Assembly (NCBI RefSeq): GCF_011290505.1
Contig: NZ_JAANPV010000004.1
Location: forward strand, 124,001 to 188,000
Direction: 5' to 3'
Length of the DNA: 64,000 bases
Source of the DNA: Paenalcaligenes suwonensis
Lineage (GTDB): Bacteria; Pseudomonadota; Gammaproteobacteria; Burkholderiales; Burkholderiaceae_B
Shown: piece by piece, positions 33,026 through 40,530 of the stretch
Layout of the letters: the number at the start of each line of letters is the position of its first letter
How positions within the stretch are numbered: the first letter of the stretch is position 1
The notes under the pieces: model-generated
The model's input: the letters and a program-made list of their open reading frames with translations, nothing else
What the model was told of the DNA's origin: nothing
Databases searched by the model: none
Made by a program: the position numbers and the translations under genes

Positions 33026-34033
33026 TTAGCCCGCCGCGTAAGCACCCGCTTGCTCAGCTTGTTGATCCGCATGGTACGACGAACGCACCATCGCACCTAC
33101 CGCCGCATGGGTAAAGCCCATTTCATACGCAGCCGCTTCAAAAGCCTTAAATTGCTCAGGCGTCACATAGCGCATCACTGGCAAGTGGTGCTCAGACGGC
33201 TGCAGGTACTGGCCAATGGTTAGCATATCAATGTTATGCGCACGCATGTCGCGCATCACTTCCAGAATTTCCTCGTCTGTTTCGCCTAAACCCACCATCA
33301 AGCCGGATTTAGTAGGAACAGTTGGGCAACGGTCTTTAAAGTCTTTCAGCAACTTCAACGAGTGCAGGTAATCTGCGCCCGGTCTGGCTTGCTTGTACAA
33401 ACGAGGCACTGTTTCCAAGTTGTGGTTCATCACATCAGGAGGGGTCTCCTGCATGATGTCCAATGCCTTGTCTAAACGACCACGGAAGTCAGGCACCAAT
33501 ACCTCAATGGAGGTTTTAGGCGATTGGGTACGGATTTCAGAAATACACTCGGCAAAGTGAGCAGCCCCACCATCACGCAGGTCGTCACGGTCTACCGAGG
33601 TAATCACCACGTACGACAAGCGCATTTTACCAATGGCGCTGGCTAAGTTACGTGGCTCGTCTTGGTCTAGTGGATCTGGTCGGCCATGCCCCACGTCACA
33701 AAATGGACAACGACGGGTACATTTCTCGCCCATGATCATGAACGTTGCAGTACCTTTACCGAAACACTCGCCTATATTCGGACAGGTAGCTTCTTCGCAC
33801 ACGCTAAATAAATTACTTTCGCGCAGAATCTTTTTAATGTCGTGGAAGCGCGAGTTAGGTGCAGCCGCTTTCACCCGAATCCACTCTGGTTTCTTCAAGC
33901 GCTCAACAGGCACGATTTTGATAGGGATACGTGATGTCTTAGCCTGTGCTGTCTGTTTAGCCGTAGGGTCGTAGCGCTCTTCACGCGCACGAACCGTAGG
34001 TTTACGTTCAGCAGTGGTATCTAGGGTAGTCAT
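33026..34033 (-). CDS. lipA: Lipoyl synthase
   Basis: 335-residue radical-SAM enzyme that inserts two sulfurs into protein-bound octanoyl groups to give lipoyl cofactors. Both iron-sulfur sites are visible: the auxiliary cluster motif [12 protein letters not shown] and the radical-SAM motif CTRRCPFC. The C-terminal RSSYHA contains the serine that ligates the auxiliary cluster. The N-terminal extension of about 50 residues is rich in Arg/Lys/Thr, as in other betaproteobacteria. Last gene after lipB, 95 bp downstream, and followed by a terminator. Its product is needed by the E2 protein encoded at 1218-2471 and other lipoyl proteins. Confidence 0.97.
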   Translation of the reverse strand: MTTLDTTAERKPTVRAREERYDPTAKQTAQAKTSRIPIKIVPVERLKKPEWIRVKAAAPNSRFHDIKKILRESNLFSVCEEATCPNIGECFGKGTATFMIMGEKCTRRCPFCDVGHGRPDPLDQDEPRNLASAIGKMRLSYVVITSVDRDDLRDGGAAHFAECISEIRTQSPKTSIEVLVPDFRGRLDKALDIMQETPPDVMNHNLETVPRLYKQARPGADYLHSLKLLKDFKDRCPTVPTKSGLMVGLGETDEEILEVMRDMRAHNIDMLTIGQYLQPSEHHLPVMRYVTPEQFKAFEAAAYEMGFTHAAVGAMVRSSYHADQQAEQAGAYAAG

Positions 34034-34128
34034 AAAGCAAGCACCGCAAGGTATACAAAAGCAAAATTATGGGTTTCGCACGCACGTACAAAACCAACTA
34101 AAAATCTAGGGTATCATGTTCGCCGCAA

Positions 34129-34824
34129 TCAGGCAGAGCAATACTCATGCTGCTTTGCGGCATCGGACAGTGCTTGTTGTAAAGTCGAAACGAGCAACTC
34201 GCCCACTGTGTTAGTGCTTAGCTGCACACCGCAGTGCCGTATGTCGCTGGTTTGTAACCCTTCATAGCCACAGGGATTAATGCCTAAAAACGGCTGTAAA
34301 TCCATATCCACATTCAGCGCCAACCCGTGATAACTGCAGCCATTGCGAATCTTCACGCCTAAGGCAGCAATTTTTACGAGTTCATCAGGCGGTGCCACCA
34401 CAGGGCTGACACAACGCCCCGGCACGTACACACCCGGAGCACCGGCTTTTCTACAAGCCTGCGCCAATCCTACTGACGTTAACACATCGATGATGGCTTG
34501 CTCTAGCATCGCCACATACGATTTTACGTATAAGCCTATTCGGCGTAAGTTGATAAGGCAGTACACCACCACTTGGCCGGGGCCATGGTAGGTCACCTGC
34601 CCGCCACGATCAGAACGCACCAACGGTATACCTGCCGCATTCAACACGTGGCTTTCCATGCCGGCTTGCCCCAAGGTATACACAGGGGAGTGCTCTAGCA
34701 CCCAGAGCTCATCCGGTGTGTCCGTCGTTCGCTGCTCAGTAAACGTACGCATGGCTTGCCATGTCTCGTCATAACTGACCTGCGCTCCTAAATGGCGCAC
34801 CACCGGCATGAGCATCTCGGCCAT
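34129..34824 (-). CDS. lipB: Lipoyl(octanoyl) transferase
   Basis: 231-residue octanoyl-ACP:protein N-octanoyltransferase. Family motifs: [21 protein letters not shown], the lysine in [14 protein letters not shown] and the catalytic cysteine in INPCGY. It transfers octanoate from acyl carrier protein to lipoyl domains before LipA acts. Its ATG shares one base with the TAA of the upstream ybeD-like gene (TAATG), so the two are translationally coupled. Some 30 extra residues at the C terminus ([12 protein letters not shown]) are not part of the conserved fold. Confidence 0.96.
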   Translation of the reverse strand: MAEMLMPVVRHLGAQVSYDETWQAMRTFTEQRTTDTPDELWVLEHSPVYTLGQAGMESHVLNAAGIPLVRSDRGGQVTYHGPGQVVVYCLINLRRIGLYVKSYVAMLEQAIIDVLTSVGLAQACRKAGAPGVYVPGRCVSPVVAPPDELVKIAALGVKIRNGCSYHGLALNVDMDLQPFLGINPCGYEGLQTSDIRHCGVQLSTNTVGELLVSTLQQALSDAAKQHEYCSA

Positions 34825-35102
34825 TACAACACCATGGATACCAATGGATGGCCGTGCAAAGCACGGTACAGGTTATCCAACTGTTCACGTGATGTGGCCG
34901 TGATACGGAAAGTCAGGCCCACATAATTCCCGTTCTTGCTAGGACGTGTTTCTATAGTTTCCACATCAAACACAGGGTCGTGCTCAAGCACCAGTGCCGT
35001 CAGCACCTCGGCAAACTCTGGCACTGATTTTCCCATTACCTTAATGGGGAATTCGCTGGGGTATTCAATCAGCGAGTCTTCTGGTGGAATTAAATCGCTC
35101 AT
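34824..35102 (-). CDS. ybeD: YbeD-like DUF493 family protein
   Basis: 92-residue small ferredoxin-like alpha/beta protein of the UPF0250/DUF493 family. It opens with [13 protein letters not shown] and carries [23 protein letters not shown], the family's central and C-terminal pattern. Possible regulatory ACT-like fold; function unknown, but the gene sits between dacC and lipB in many proteobacteria, as here. It starts 5 bp after dacC and overlaps lipB by one base. Confidence 0.9.
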   Translation of the reverse strand: MSDLIPPEDSLIEYPSEFPIKVMGKSVPEFAEVLTALVLEHDPVFDVETIETRPSKNGNYVGLTFRITATSREQLDNLYRALHGHPLVSMVL

Positions 35103-35107
35103 ACTCT

Positions 35108-36355
35108 TTACTCAAACCACATGCGGACTTTATCCGCCATACGGCCAAAAAAGCCAGCTTGCGGCACAGCTTCCAAGGCCACCAAATCATCCTGACGCAA
35201 AACAGCGTCGCCCAACATCAACTTTACTTGTCCCACTTTAGCGTTATCCGCAACTGGAGCAATTAACGGCTGGGCATATTCAGCGATAGGCTGCAGCTCA
35301 GCAGCACGCCCACGGGGCACCGTAATCATCACAGGTTTGGTAACACCCAACCCTACTGACTCCGCCTCGCCTTCCCACACACGGGCACTGACTACTGGCT
35401 GTCTGGCACCGTAGAGCTCTACCGTTTCAAAGTTCTGGAAACTCCAGTTCAACAGCTTCAAGCTGTTTTCCGTACGCGCAGCATCATTCGCTGTGCCTAC
35501 CACTACCGAAATAATACGGCGGCCATCACGCATGGCCGTAGACACCAAGCAGTAGCCGGCTGAGTTGGTATGACCCGTTTTCAGGCCATCTACCGTATTG
35601 TCTAACCACAGCAAACGATTACGGTTAGGTTGCTTGATTTTGTTGTACTCAAATTCTTTTTGGCCGTAGTAATGCAGATGCTGTGGGAAGCGTTGCACCA
35701 AGTTTTGTGCCAAGGTGCCCAGATCGCGCACCGATGTCAGGTGAGTAGCTCCTGGCAAACCACTGGCATTCTCAAAATGCGTTTTGGTCAGGCCTTGTCG
35801 TGCTGCTTCTTCGTTCATCAAGGTAACAAAAGCTTCTTCGCTACCTGCTACGGCTTCTGCCAAGGCAACGGTTGCATCGTTACCGGATTGCACGATCACA
35901 CCTTGCAGCAGATCATTCACGCTAACTTGTGTATTAGGCTCTACAAACATGCGAGAGCCTTCGGTACGCCATGCGTTTTCCGAAATCAGCACTGTTTGAT
36001 CCAGTGATAAACGACCTTTTTCTAAGGCGTCAAACACTAAATACGCTGTCATCAACTTGGTAAGCGATGCAGGCTCTATCTGCTCATCTAGACCTTGGGC
36101 TGCAATCACTTGGCCGCTATTAGCATCCAAACTTAACCATGCCGTCGCACCTAAAGTCGGTACGGGGATAGTAGAAAGCTGACCTACAGTTTGCACAACA
36201 CCTTGCTCAATCGCGAAAACAGGCGACACAGCAGCTGGCAACGAAAAGCTCAGCACACCGATTACAGCGGCTGCCACTTTCTTGCGCATAAATAAAGGAG
36301 TAATGGGCTGAGTACGTACACTCAGCTTGGAACGAATTCGGGACAAAAATTTCAT
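35108..36355 (-). CDS. dacC: D-alanyl-D-alanine carboxypeptidase (PBP5/6 family)
   Basis: 415-residue low-molecular-weight penicillin-binding protein that trims the terminal D-Ala from peptidoglycan pentapeptides in the periplasm. Catalytic motifs: SLTK (Ser97, Lys100), SGN (157-159) and KTG (259-261). A signal sequence (MRKKVAAAVIGVLSFSLPA) begins at residue 23; the upstream 22 residues are basic and the true start may be the ATG at residue 23. The PBP5-type C-terminal beta domain follows from about 290, ending in an amphipathic helix (FFGRMADKVRMWFE) that anchors the enzyme to the inner membrane. First gene before ybeD, lipB and lipA. The symbol dacC is by similarity; dacA would be equally defensible. 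Confidence 0.94.
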   Translation of the reverse strand: MKFLSRIRSKLSVRTQPITPLFMRKKVAAAVIGVLSFSLPAAVSPVFAIEQGVVQTVGQLSTIPVPTLGATAWLSLDANSGQVIAAQGLDEQIEPASLTKLMTAYLVFDALEKGRLSLDQTVLISENAWRTEGSRMFVEPNTQVSVNDLLQGVIVQSGNDATVALAEAVAGSEEAFVTLMNEEAARQGLTKTHFENASGLPGATHLTSVRDLGTLAQNLVQRFPQHLHYYGQKEFEYNKIKQPNRNRLLWLDNTVDGLKTGHTNSAGYCLVSTAMRDGRRIISVVVGTANDAARTENSLKLLNWSFQNFETVELYGARQPVVSARVWEGEAESVGLGVTKPVMITVPRGRAAELQPIAEYAQPLIAPVADNAKVGQVKLMLGDAVLRQDDLVALEAVPQAGFFGRMADKVRMWFE

Positions 36356-36427
36356 GAGACTGGCGTAATTTCCGGATTAATTTCTGAATGGCCACGCCGG
36401 GCGGCTGCATCCCATTATAAGCAGATG

Positions 36428-36451
36428 ACTGGAGCGCAGCACGCCTCCAGT
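36428..36451 (-). terminator. Hairpin between the hydrolase gene and dacC
   Basis: Stem ACTGGAG/CTCCAGT with a 10-base loop, without a T-tract. A minus-strand TATAAT just downstream of it (plus-strand ATTATA near 36413-36418) could be the -10 element of dacC. Confidence 0.45.
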
Positions 36452-36487
36452 CTTTCACGCATACAATTTTTTACACCCTACGCTTTC

Positions 36488-37132
36488 TCAAGCAAACAAT
36501 TGCAATTGCTGCGAGACCAATTCACGTAGTTGCACCAGCTTGCCATGGAAAAAATGAGATGAATCTGGCAATACCGTTAAAGCCAAATCCTGCGCTCGGG
36601 CAAAGTCCATGACCTCAGACAACGGGACTACCTCATCCACTTCACCATGCAGCAAATACGTATGGGCAGGAATAGCCAACTCGCGAAAGCGGAAGCGCTC
36701 TACCGCAGGCCCTGTTAGTATCAAAGCATCCGGCACACGCTGCCCCTCGTCTGCCAACCAAGAGTACAACTGGGCAGCTACCGAGGTACCAAAAGAAAAA
36801 CCTGCTAATGCCCATTTACCAGCCGCCAACTCTGGATACGCGGCTTGGAATTGCTGCACCAGCAATCGCATATCTGCCGTTTCACCGCGCGCATTATCAA
36901 AGCTGCCCGCCGATGCCCCCACACCGCGAAAATCGGGACGCACAACCACTAAGCCCTGCTGCGTACAGGCTTTTGCAATAGTGGTGACCACTTTATTATT
37001 GCGTGCGCCGCCATGCAAAGGATGAGGGTGCAACACTAGCGCCCAACCTCTAGGTGTACCCTCTGGCCAATCCAAGGCACAATCTATCGCGCCCGACTCT
37101 CCGTTAAAAACCGCGTTCCTAATCTGTGTCAT
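36488..37132 (-). CDS. Alpha/beta hydrolase (CocE/NonD-like serine esterase)
   Basis: 214-residue compact alpha/beta hydrolase. The oxyanion region is LHPHPLHGGARNNKVV, the nucleophile elbow is GFSFGTSVA (Ser), the acid lies in HGEVDEVVPL and the histidine in SSHFFHG. The HPHPLHGG pattern is common in small bacterial hydrolases of unknown substrate that are often found near peptidoglycan or lipid genes. Single gene; its ATG faces the birA start, 75 bp away, so the two promoters are divergent. Confidence 0.85.
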   Translation of the reverse strand: MTQIRNAVFNGESGAIDCALDWPEGTPRGWALVLHPHPLHGGARNNKVVTTIAKACTQQGLVVVRPDFRGVGASAGSFDNARGETADMRLLVQQFQAAYPELAAGKWALAGFSFGTSVAAQLYSWLADEGQRVPDALILTGPAVERFRFRELAIPAHTYLLHGEVDEVVPLSEVMDFARAQDLALTVLPDSSHFFHGKLVQLRELVSQQLQLFA

Positions 37133-37207
37133 AGCTCACAAAATGCCATAATAGCGATACATGTATTCTGCATTCTAACGGAACTTCTTCTTCTCGCTGT
37201 CATTACC

Positions 37208-38074
37208 ATGTCTGAACATGCGCCTTCGCTTACCTCTCCCAGTCGCATGGTGTCCCAGTTACGCCAAGCACTACCGCACTTCCCCCGCATTGAGTGGGTA
37301 GCACGTACTGACTCTACCAATGCTGACTTGCTGCAATGGGCCAGAGAAGAGAACCCCTCCCTGCGTCCTTGGCTACTAGGAGCCCACTTGCAAGATCGCG
37401 GTAGAGGTCGCGCAGGCCGTACATGGAAAAATAGCGAAGGGGCGCACCTGATGTTTTCGTGTGCTTTTGATATTTTTGTCCCCCCACATGCACTAGCCAC
37501 CCTATCCCCACTATGCGGCGTTGTTATCTGCGAGGCTCTACGCAAACTTCTGCCTGAACGTCATCGCGTGGCCTTAAAACTGAAATGGCCCAATGACTTG
37601 CTGTGGTATGACGCCAAACTGGCCGGAATCCTGACTGAAGTCACACGCGCCAGCACTGCCCCCGAAAGCAAAGACCACCATGTAGTGGTCATTGGTATAG
37701 GGCTCAATTTAAATGATGCACGCTCACTCAGCGAGTCACTACAACGCCCCGTGGCCGACTGGCAGAGTATTAGTAACGAATGCAGCGACATGCCTGAGCA
37801 CCGCCCTAGCGACCTAGTTGCTGCCATGTGCGCCGCTCTGTACACCGCCATGAATGAAGCCACAGCCTACGGTTTTGCTACGCTACCCGAGCGCTTTGCA
37901 CACGTAGATGCCTTGTTAGGCCAACACATCAACATCATTCATAACGATAAAATCTTACAAACTGGCATCGCTCAAGGCGTCAACGCTCAAGGACAATTGA
38001 TGATGCGTAGCGCACTGGGCACGCAAGCCGTATCTGTAGGGGAAGTCTCCGTCCGGCCTTCTACCGCACGCTAA
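37208..38074 (+). CDS. birA: Biotin-[acetyl-CoA-carboxylase] ligase
   Basis: 288-residue biotin protein ligase that activates biotin as biotinyl-AMP and attaches it to the carrier lysine of acetyl-CoA carboxylase. The biotin/ATP loop reads DRGRGRAGRTW, followed by LKWPNDLLWYDAKLAGILTE, whose lysine and aspartate contact the adenylate. There is a C-terminal SH3-like domain (QTGIAQGVNAQGQLMM). The N-terminal DNA-binding domain of the enteric BirA repressor is missing, so this is a monofunctional ligase. coaX follows after 13 bp, a common arrangement in betaproteobacteria. Confidence 0.94.
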   Translation: MSEHAPSLTSPSRMVSQLRQALPHFPRIEWVARTDSTNADLLQWAREENPSLRPWLLGAHLQDRGRGRAGRTWKNSEGAHLMFSCAFDIFVPPHALATLSPLCGVVICEALRKLLPERHRVALKLKWPNDLLWYDAKLAGILTEVTRASTAPESKDHHVVVIGIGLNLNDARSLSESLQRPVADWQSISNECSDMPEHRPSDLVAAMCAALYTAMNEATAYGFATLPERFAHVDALLGQHINIIHNDKILQTGIAQGVNAQGQLMMRSALGTQAVSVGEVSVRPSTAR

Positions 38075-38087
38075 GGGAAATACCACC

Positions 38088-38888
38088 ATGTATGTACTCG
38101 TAGACATAGGTAACACCCGCGTCAAACTAGGCCTAGTGGATACCAACAGCCGTACGCGTCTGCCTTTGACCTTAGCCTGCCCCCACACCGACTTGAGCCC
38201 CATTGGCACCTGGTTGAGCCAACATCTGACACAGCCAGTTACCGGAGCCATAGGTGTTAACGTCGCCAGCGAGGCCCTAGCGGCTCAAGTACAAGCCGTG
38301 CTACATGCGCATGGTATTCCAGCTATTCATTGGCAAACCGGCGACACGCCCTACCAACACTTACACAACCGCTATCAGCACCCCGAACGACTAGGCGCCG
38401 ATCGCTGGGTATCCGCCATAGGCTTACAAACACACGCTCCAACCACTGCATTTTTACATGTAAGTTTTGGTACAGCGACTACCGTGGATGCAATCGTACC
38501 CTACGATGACGCCCATGAATTTAAAGGCGGTTTGATCTTACCTGGCCCACAACTGATGCAACATGCACTCAGTCAGAACACAGCACGACTAGGCGCTGAA
38601 GATGGCGCGCTGCAGGATTTTCCTAACCATACTGCCGCGGCGATTCATTCAGGCATAGCCGCAGCACAGGCAGGGGCTGTAGTACGCCAATGGCTGATCA
38701 CCCATCAGGCTACAGGCCATGCCCCACAGGTATTTTGCAGTGGTGGCGGTAAGCCTTTAGTAGAAGACGAATTACACCAAAGTTTCGCTAGAATGCGGCA
38801 ATTGACTGCGCTAGCGCTGCCCGACCCCCGCTGGTTTGATACCCCTACACTAGACGGCTTAGCGATTCTTACCAATCATCTCGCATAG
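38088..38888 (+). CDS. coaX: Type III pantothenate kinase
   Basis: 266-residue pantothenate kinase of the ASKHA fold, first step of coenzyme A synthesis. Visible motifs: N-terminal phosphate loop VDIGNTRVKLGL, RLGADRWVS with the catalytic aspartate, VSFGTATTVDAI with the monovalent-cation and phosphate loop, and the GGLILPG pantothenate-binding segment. Near-terminal FCSGGGKPL contacts the nucleotide. Cotranscribed with birA (13 bp gap). Confidence 0.95.
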   Translation: MYVLVDIGNTRVKLGLVDTNSRTRLPLTLACPHTDLSPIGTWLSQHLTQPVTGAIGVNVASEALAAQVQAVLHAHGIPAIHWQTGDTPYQHLHNRYQHPERLGADRWVSAIGLQTHAPTTAFLHVSFGTATTVDAIVPYDDAHEFKGGLILPGPQLMQHALSQNTARLGAEDGALQDFPNHTAAAIHSGIAAAQAGAVVRQWLITHQATGHAPQVFCSGGGKPLVEDELHQSFARMRQLTALALPDPRWFDTPTLDGLAILTNHLA

Positions 38889-38956
38889 ATTCATGCGATC
38901 ATAAGCGCTACAATTCCCGTCATTATTCATAGTCATCACTATTCTCTGATCGCCAT

Positions 38957-39121
38957 ATGAAATACATCGCCCTGCTCTGTCTGATTGCAAACGTGGCGCT
39001 GCTAGCTTACGGTCAGGGCTTTTTTGGCGTTCAACCCAGTGAATACGGACGCAGTATTAGCCCCGCTCCATTTGTAAATGAAGAGGCGGTTACTGTAGGT
39101 TCGGCCTTGGCACTGTCTTAA
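38957..39121 (+). CDS. Small membrane or secreted protein, 54 residues
   Basis: ATG at 38957 reads [20 protein letters not shown], a lysine followed by a hydrophobic helix that fits a signal anchor or signal peptide, then [20 protein letters not shown] and a short tail to TAA at 39121. Unrecognised. It lies between coaX and galU on the same strand with about 70 bp before and 29 bp after. In related genomes a short or SPOR-type membrane protein can follow coaX; this could be a shortened relic. Coding status rests on the clean signal-like N terminus only. Confidence 0.5.
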   Translation: MKYIALLCLIANVALLAYGQGFFGVQPSEYGRSISPAPFVNEEAVTVGSALALS

Positions 39122-39150
39122 CACCACATCCTCTGGACTTAGTTACCTTT

Positions 39151-39981
39151 ATGAAACCTGTACGTAAAGCCGTTTTCCCTGTTGCGGGCCTAGGTACCCG
39201 TTTTCTTCCTGCCACCAAAGCAATGCCTAAAGAGATGTTGCCCGTGGTAGACAAACCGTTGATTCAATATGCGGTTGAAGAAGCCATTGCAGCAGGCGTT
39301 ACTGAACTGATTTTTATTACAGGACGTAACAAACGTGCTATTGAAGATCACTTCGACAGCATGCCCGAGCTGGAAGCAGAACTCACCAACAAAAACAAAA
39401 TCGAGCTGCTTGAGCGCGTACAAAACATTATTCCACCCTATGTAAGCTGTATTTACACACGCCAGCCTGCTCCCTTAGGTCTAGGCCATGCTGTGCTGTG
39501 TGCTGCCCCTATCGTGGGTGATGAGCCATTTCTCGTGCTGTTGGCAGATGACTTAATTGATGCACAAACGCCCGTTGCTAGACAATTAGTAGAAGCGGCT
39601 CACCAATATAACGGCAGCATCGTAGCGACTCAGCAAGTAGATCGCCAAGACACCAGCAAATACGGCATTGTGTCTGGTACCAGCGTGGACTCCACTACCA
39701 CTAGACTGCAGGGTATTGTGGAAAAGCCACGCCCAGAAGATGCACCGTCTACACAAGCCGTAGTAGGTCGTTACGTATTAGAACCTGAGATTTTTGAGCA
39801 TTTGCGCAAAACGCAACCCGGCGCTGGTGGCGAGATTCAACTTACTGACGGTATCGCTAGTTTATTGAAAACGCGTAATGTATTTGCGCGCCAATACGAA
39901 GGCACTCGCTATGACTGTGGTAGCAAAGATGGGTTTTTTAACGCCACTGTAGAAATTGGTCGTAAATATCACAACCTTTAA
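39151..39981 (+). CDS. galU: UTP-glucose-1-phosphate uridylyltransferase
   Basis: 276-residue nucleotidyltransferase that makes UDP-glucose for surface polysaccharides. Motifs: [26 protein letters not shown] (signature and catalytic residues), [27 protein letters not shown] (metal-binding aspartates) and GIVEKPRPE; the C-terminal YDCGSKDGF completes the site. Length matches bacterial GalU. It may supply sugar nucleotide to the same envelope pathways as the waa genes and the Wzz-like proteins. The following gene (cold-shock) has its own promoter. Confidence 0.96.
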   Translation: MKPVRKAVFPVAGLGTRFLPATKAMPKEMLPVVDKPLIQYAVEEAIAAGVTELIFITGRNKRAIEDHFDSMPELEAELTNKNKIELLERVQNIIPPYVSCIYTRQPAPLGLGHAVLCAAPIVGDEPFLVLLADDLIDAQTPVARQLVEAAHQYNGSIVATQQVDRQDTSKYGIVSGTSVDSTTTRLQGIVEKPRPEDAPSTQAVVGRYVLEPEIFEHLRKTQPGAGGEIQLTDGIASLLKTRNVFARQYEGTRYDCGSKDGFFNATVEIGRKYHNL

Positions 39982-40058
39982 ATGCTCCTAGTATTAATAC
40001 CAGTAGCCTCTATTAACAATTTCATGCGTTAATAATTGTATTCGTATACGGGTTCTGC

Positions 40059-40087
40059 TTGACGCCAATCAATGCCCGTAATACGAT
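40059..40087 (+). promoter_or_regulatory. Sigma-70 promoter of the cold-shock gene
   Basis: TTGACG, a 17-bp spacer and TACGAT form a good sigma-70 match. Start of transcription would be near 40094, leaving an untranslated leader of about 125 nt, as in cspA-type genes. Confidence 0.65.
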
Positions 40088-40181
40088 TCGATTCGTAGGT
40101 TATCAAGATAGTTGTAAGTTCGTTCAATGCGGTATACATATACCAGTTGCCTGATTTTTACACCTTGACAATCTTTTCTTA

Positions 40182-40193
40182 GAGCACGTGCTC
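40182..40193 (+). promoter_or_regulatory. Perfect palindrome in the cold-shock mRNA leader
   Basis: GAGCACGTGCTC, a 12-bp perfect palindrome 25 bp before the ATG. In the leader RNA it could form a small hairpin close to the ribosome-binding region (TTTTTAGGGA), or at DNA level act as an operator. Temperature-dependent folding is inferred from the family. Confidence 0.4.
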
Positions 40194-40218
40194 GTCATTT
40201 TTAGGGATTGCAACAATC

Positions 40219-40428
40219 ATGCAAACAGAAACTGGTATTGTTAAATGGTTCAACAACGAAAAAGGCTTTGGCTTCATCACTCCTGAGAGCGGTGGCAAAG
40301 ATCTGTTCGTTCACCACTCCGACATCATCGGTACAGGCTTCAAATCTCTGCAAGAAAACCAACGCGTTTCTTACGAGCCAGCTGAAGGCCAAAAAGGCCC
40401 ACAAGCCAAATCCGTGCAAGCTCTGTAA
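40219..40428 (+). CDS. cspA: Cold-shock protein (CspA family)
   Basis: 69-residue single cold-shock domain (OB fold). RNA-binding motifs RNP1 (KGFGFITP) and RNP2 (LFVHHSDI) are intact; the start METE-like [15 protein letters not shown] is typical of betaproteobacterial Csp proteins. It acts as an RNA chaperone in the cytoplasm. Expressed from its own promoter with a long leader and closed by a terminator, so it is monocistronic. Confidence 0.96.
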   Translation: MQTETGIVKWFNNEKGFGFITPESGGKDLFVHHSDIIGTGFKSLQENQRVSYEPAEGQKGPQAKSVQAL

Positions 40429-40460
40429 CATAGCCTGACACGATATTCGTAAAGAATATT

Positions 40461-40493
40461 AAAAAAGCCCTGATTTAAATCAGGGCTTTTTTT
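40461..40493. terminator. Rho-independent terminator after the cold-shock gene
   Basis: Perfect 22-bp palindrome AGCCCTGATTT/AAATCAGGGCT flanked by A-run and seven T. It can also serve the convergent DUF3141 gene that ends at 40531. Confidence 0.93.
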
Positions 40494-40530
40494 ATTTCTT
40501 CTTAATCTATATCAATAAATTATTATTTTA

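Noticed and set aside
40165-40193. TTGACA as a second cold-shock promoter -35
   Set aside because: No -10-like hexamer at 16-18 bp; the palindrome occupies that position.
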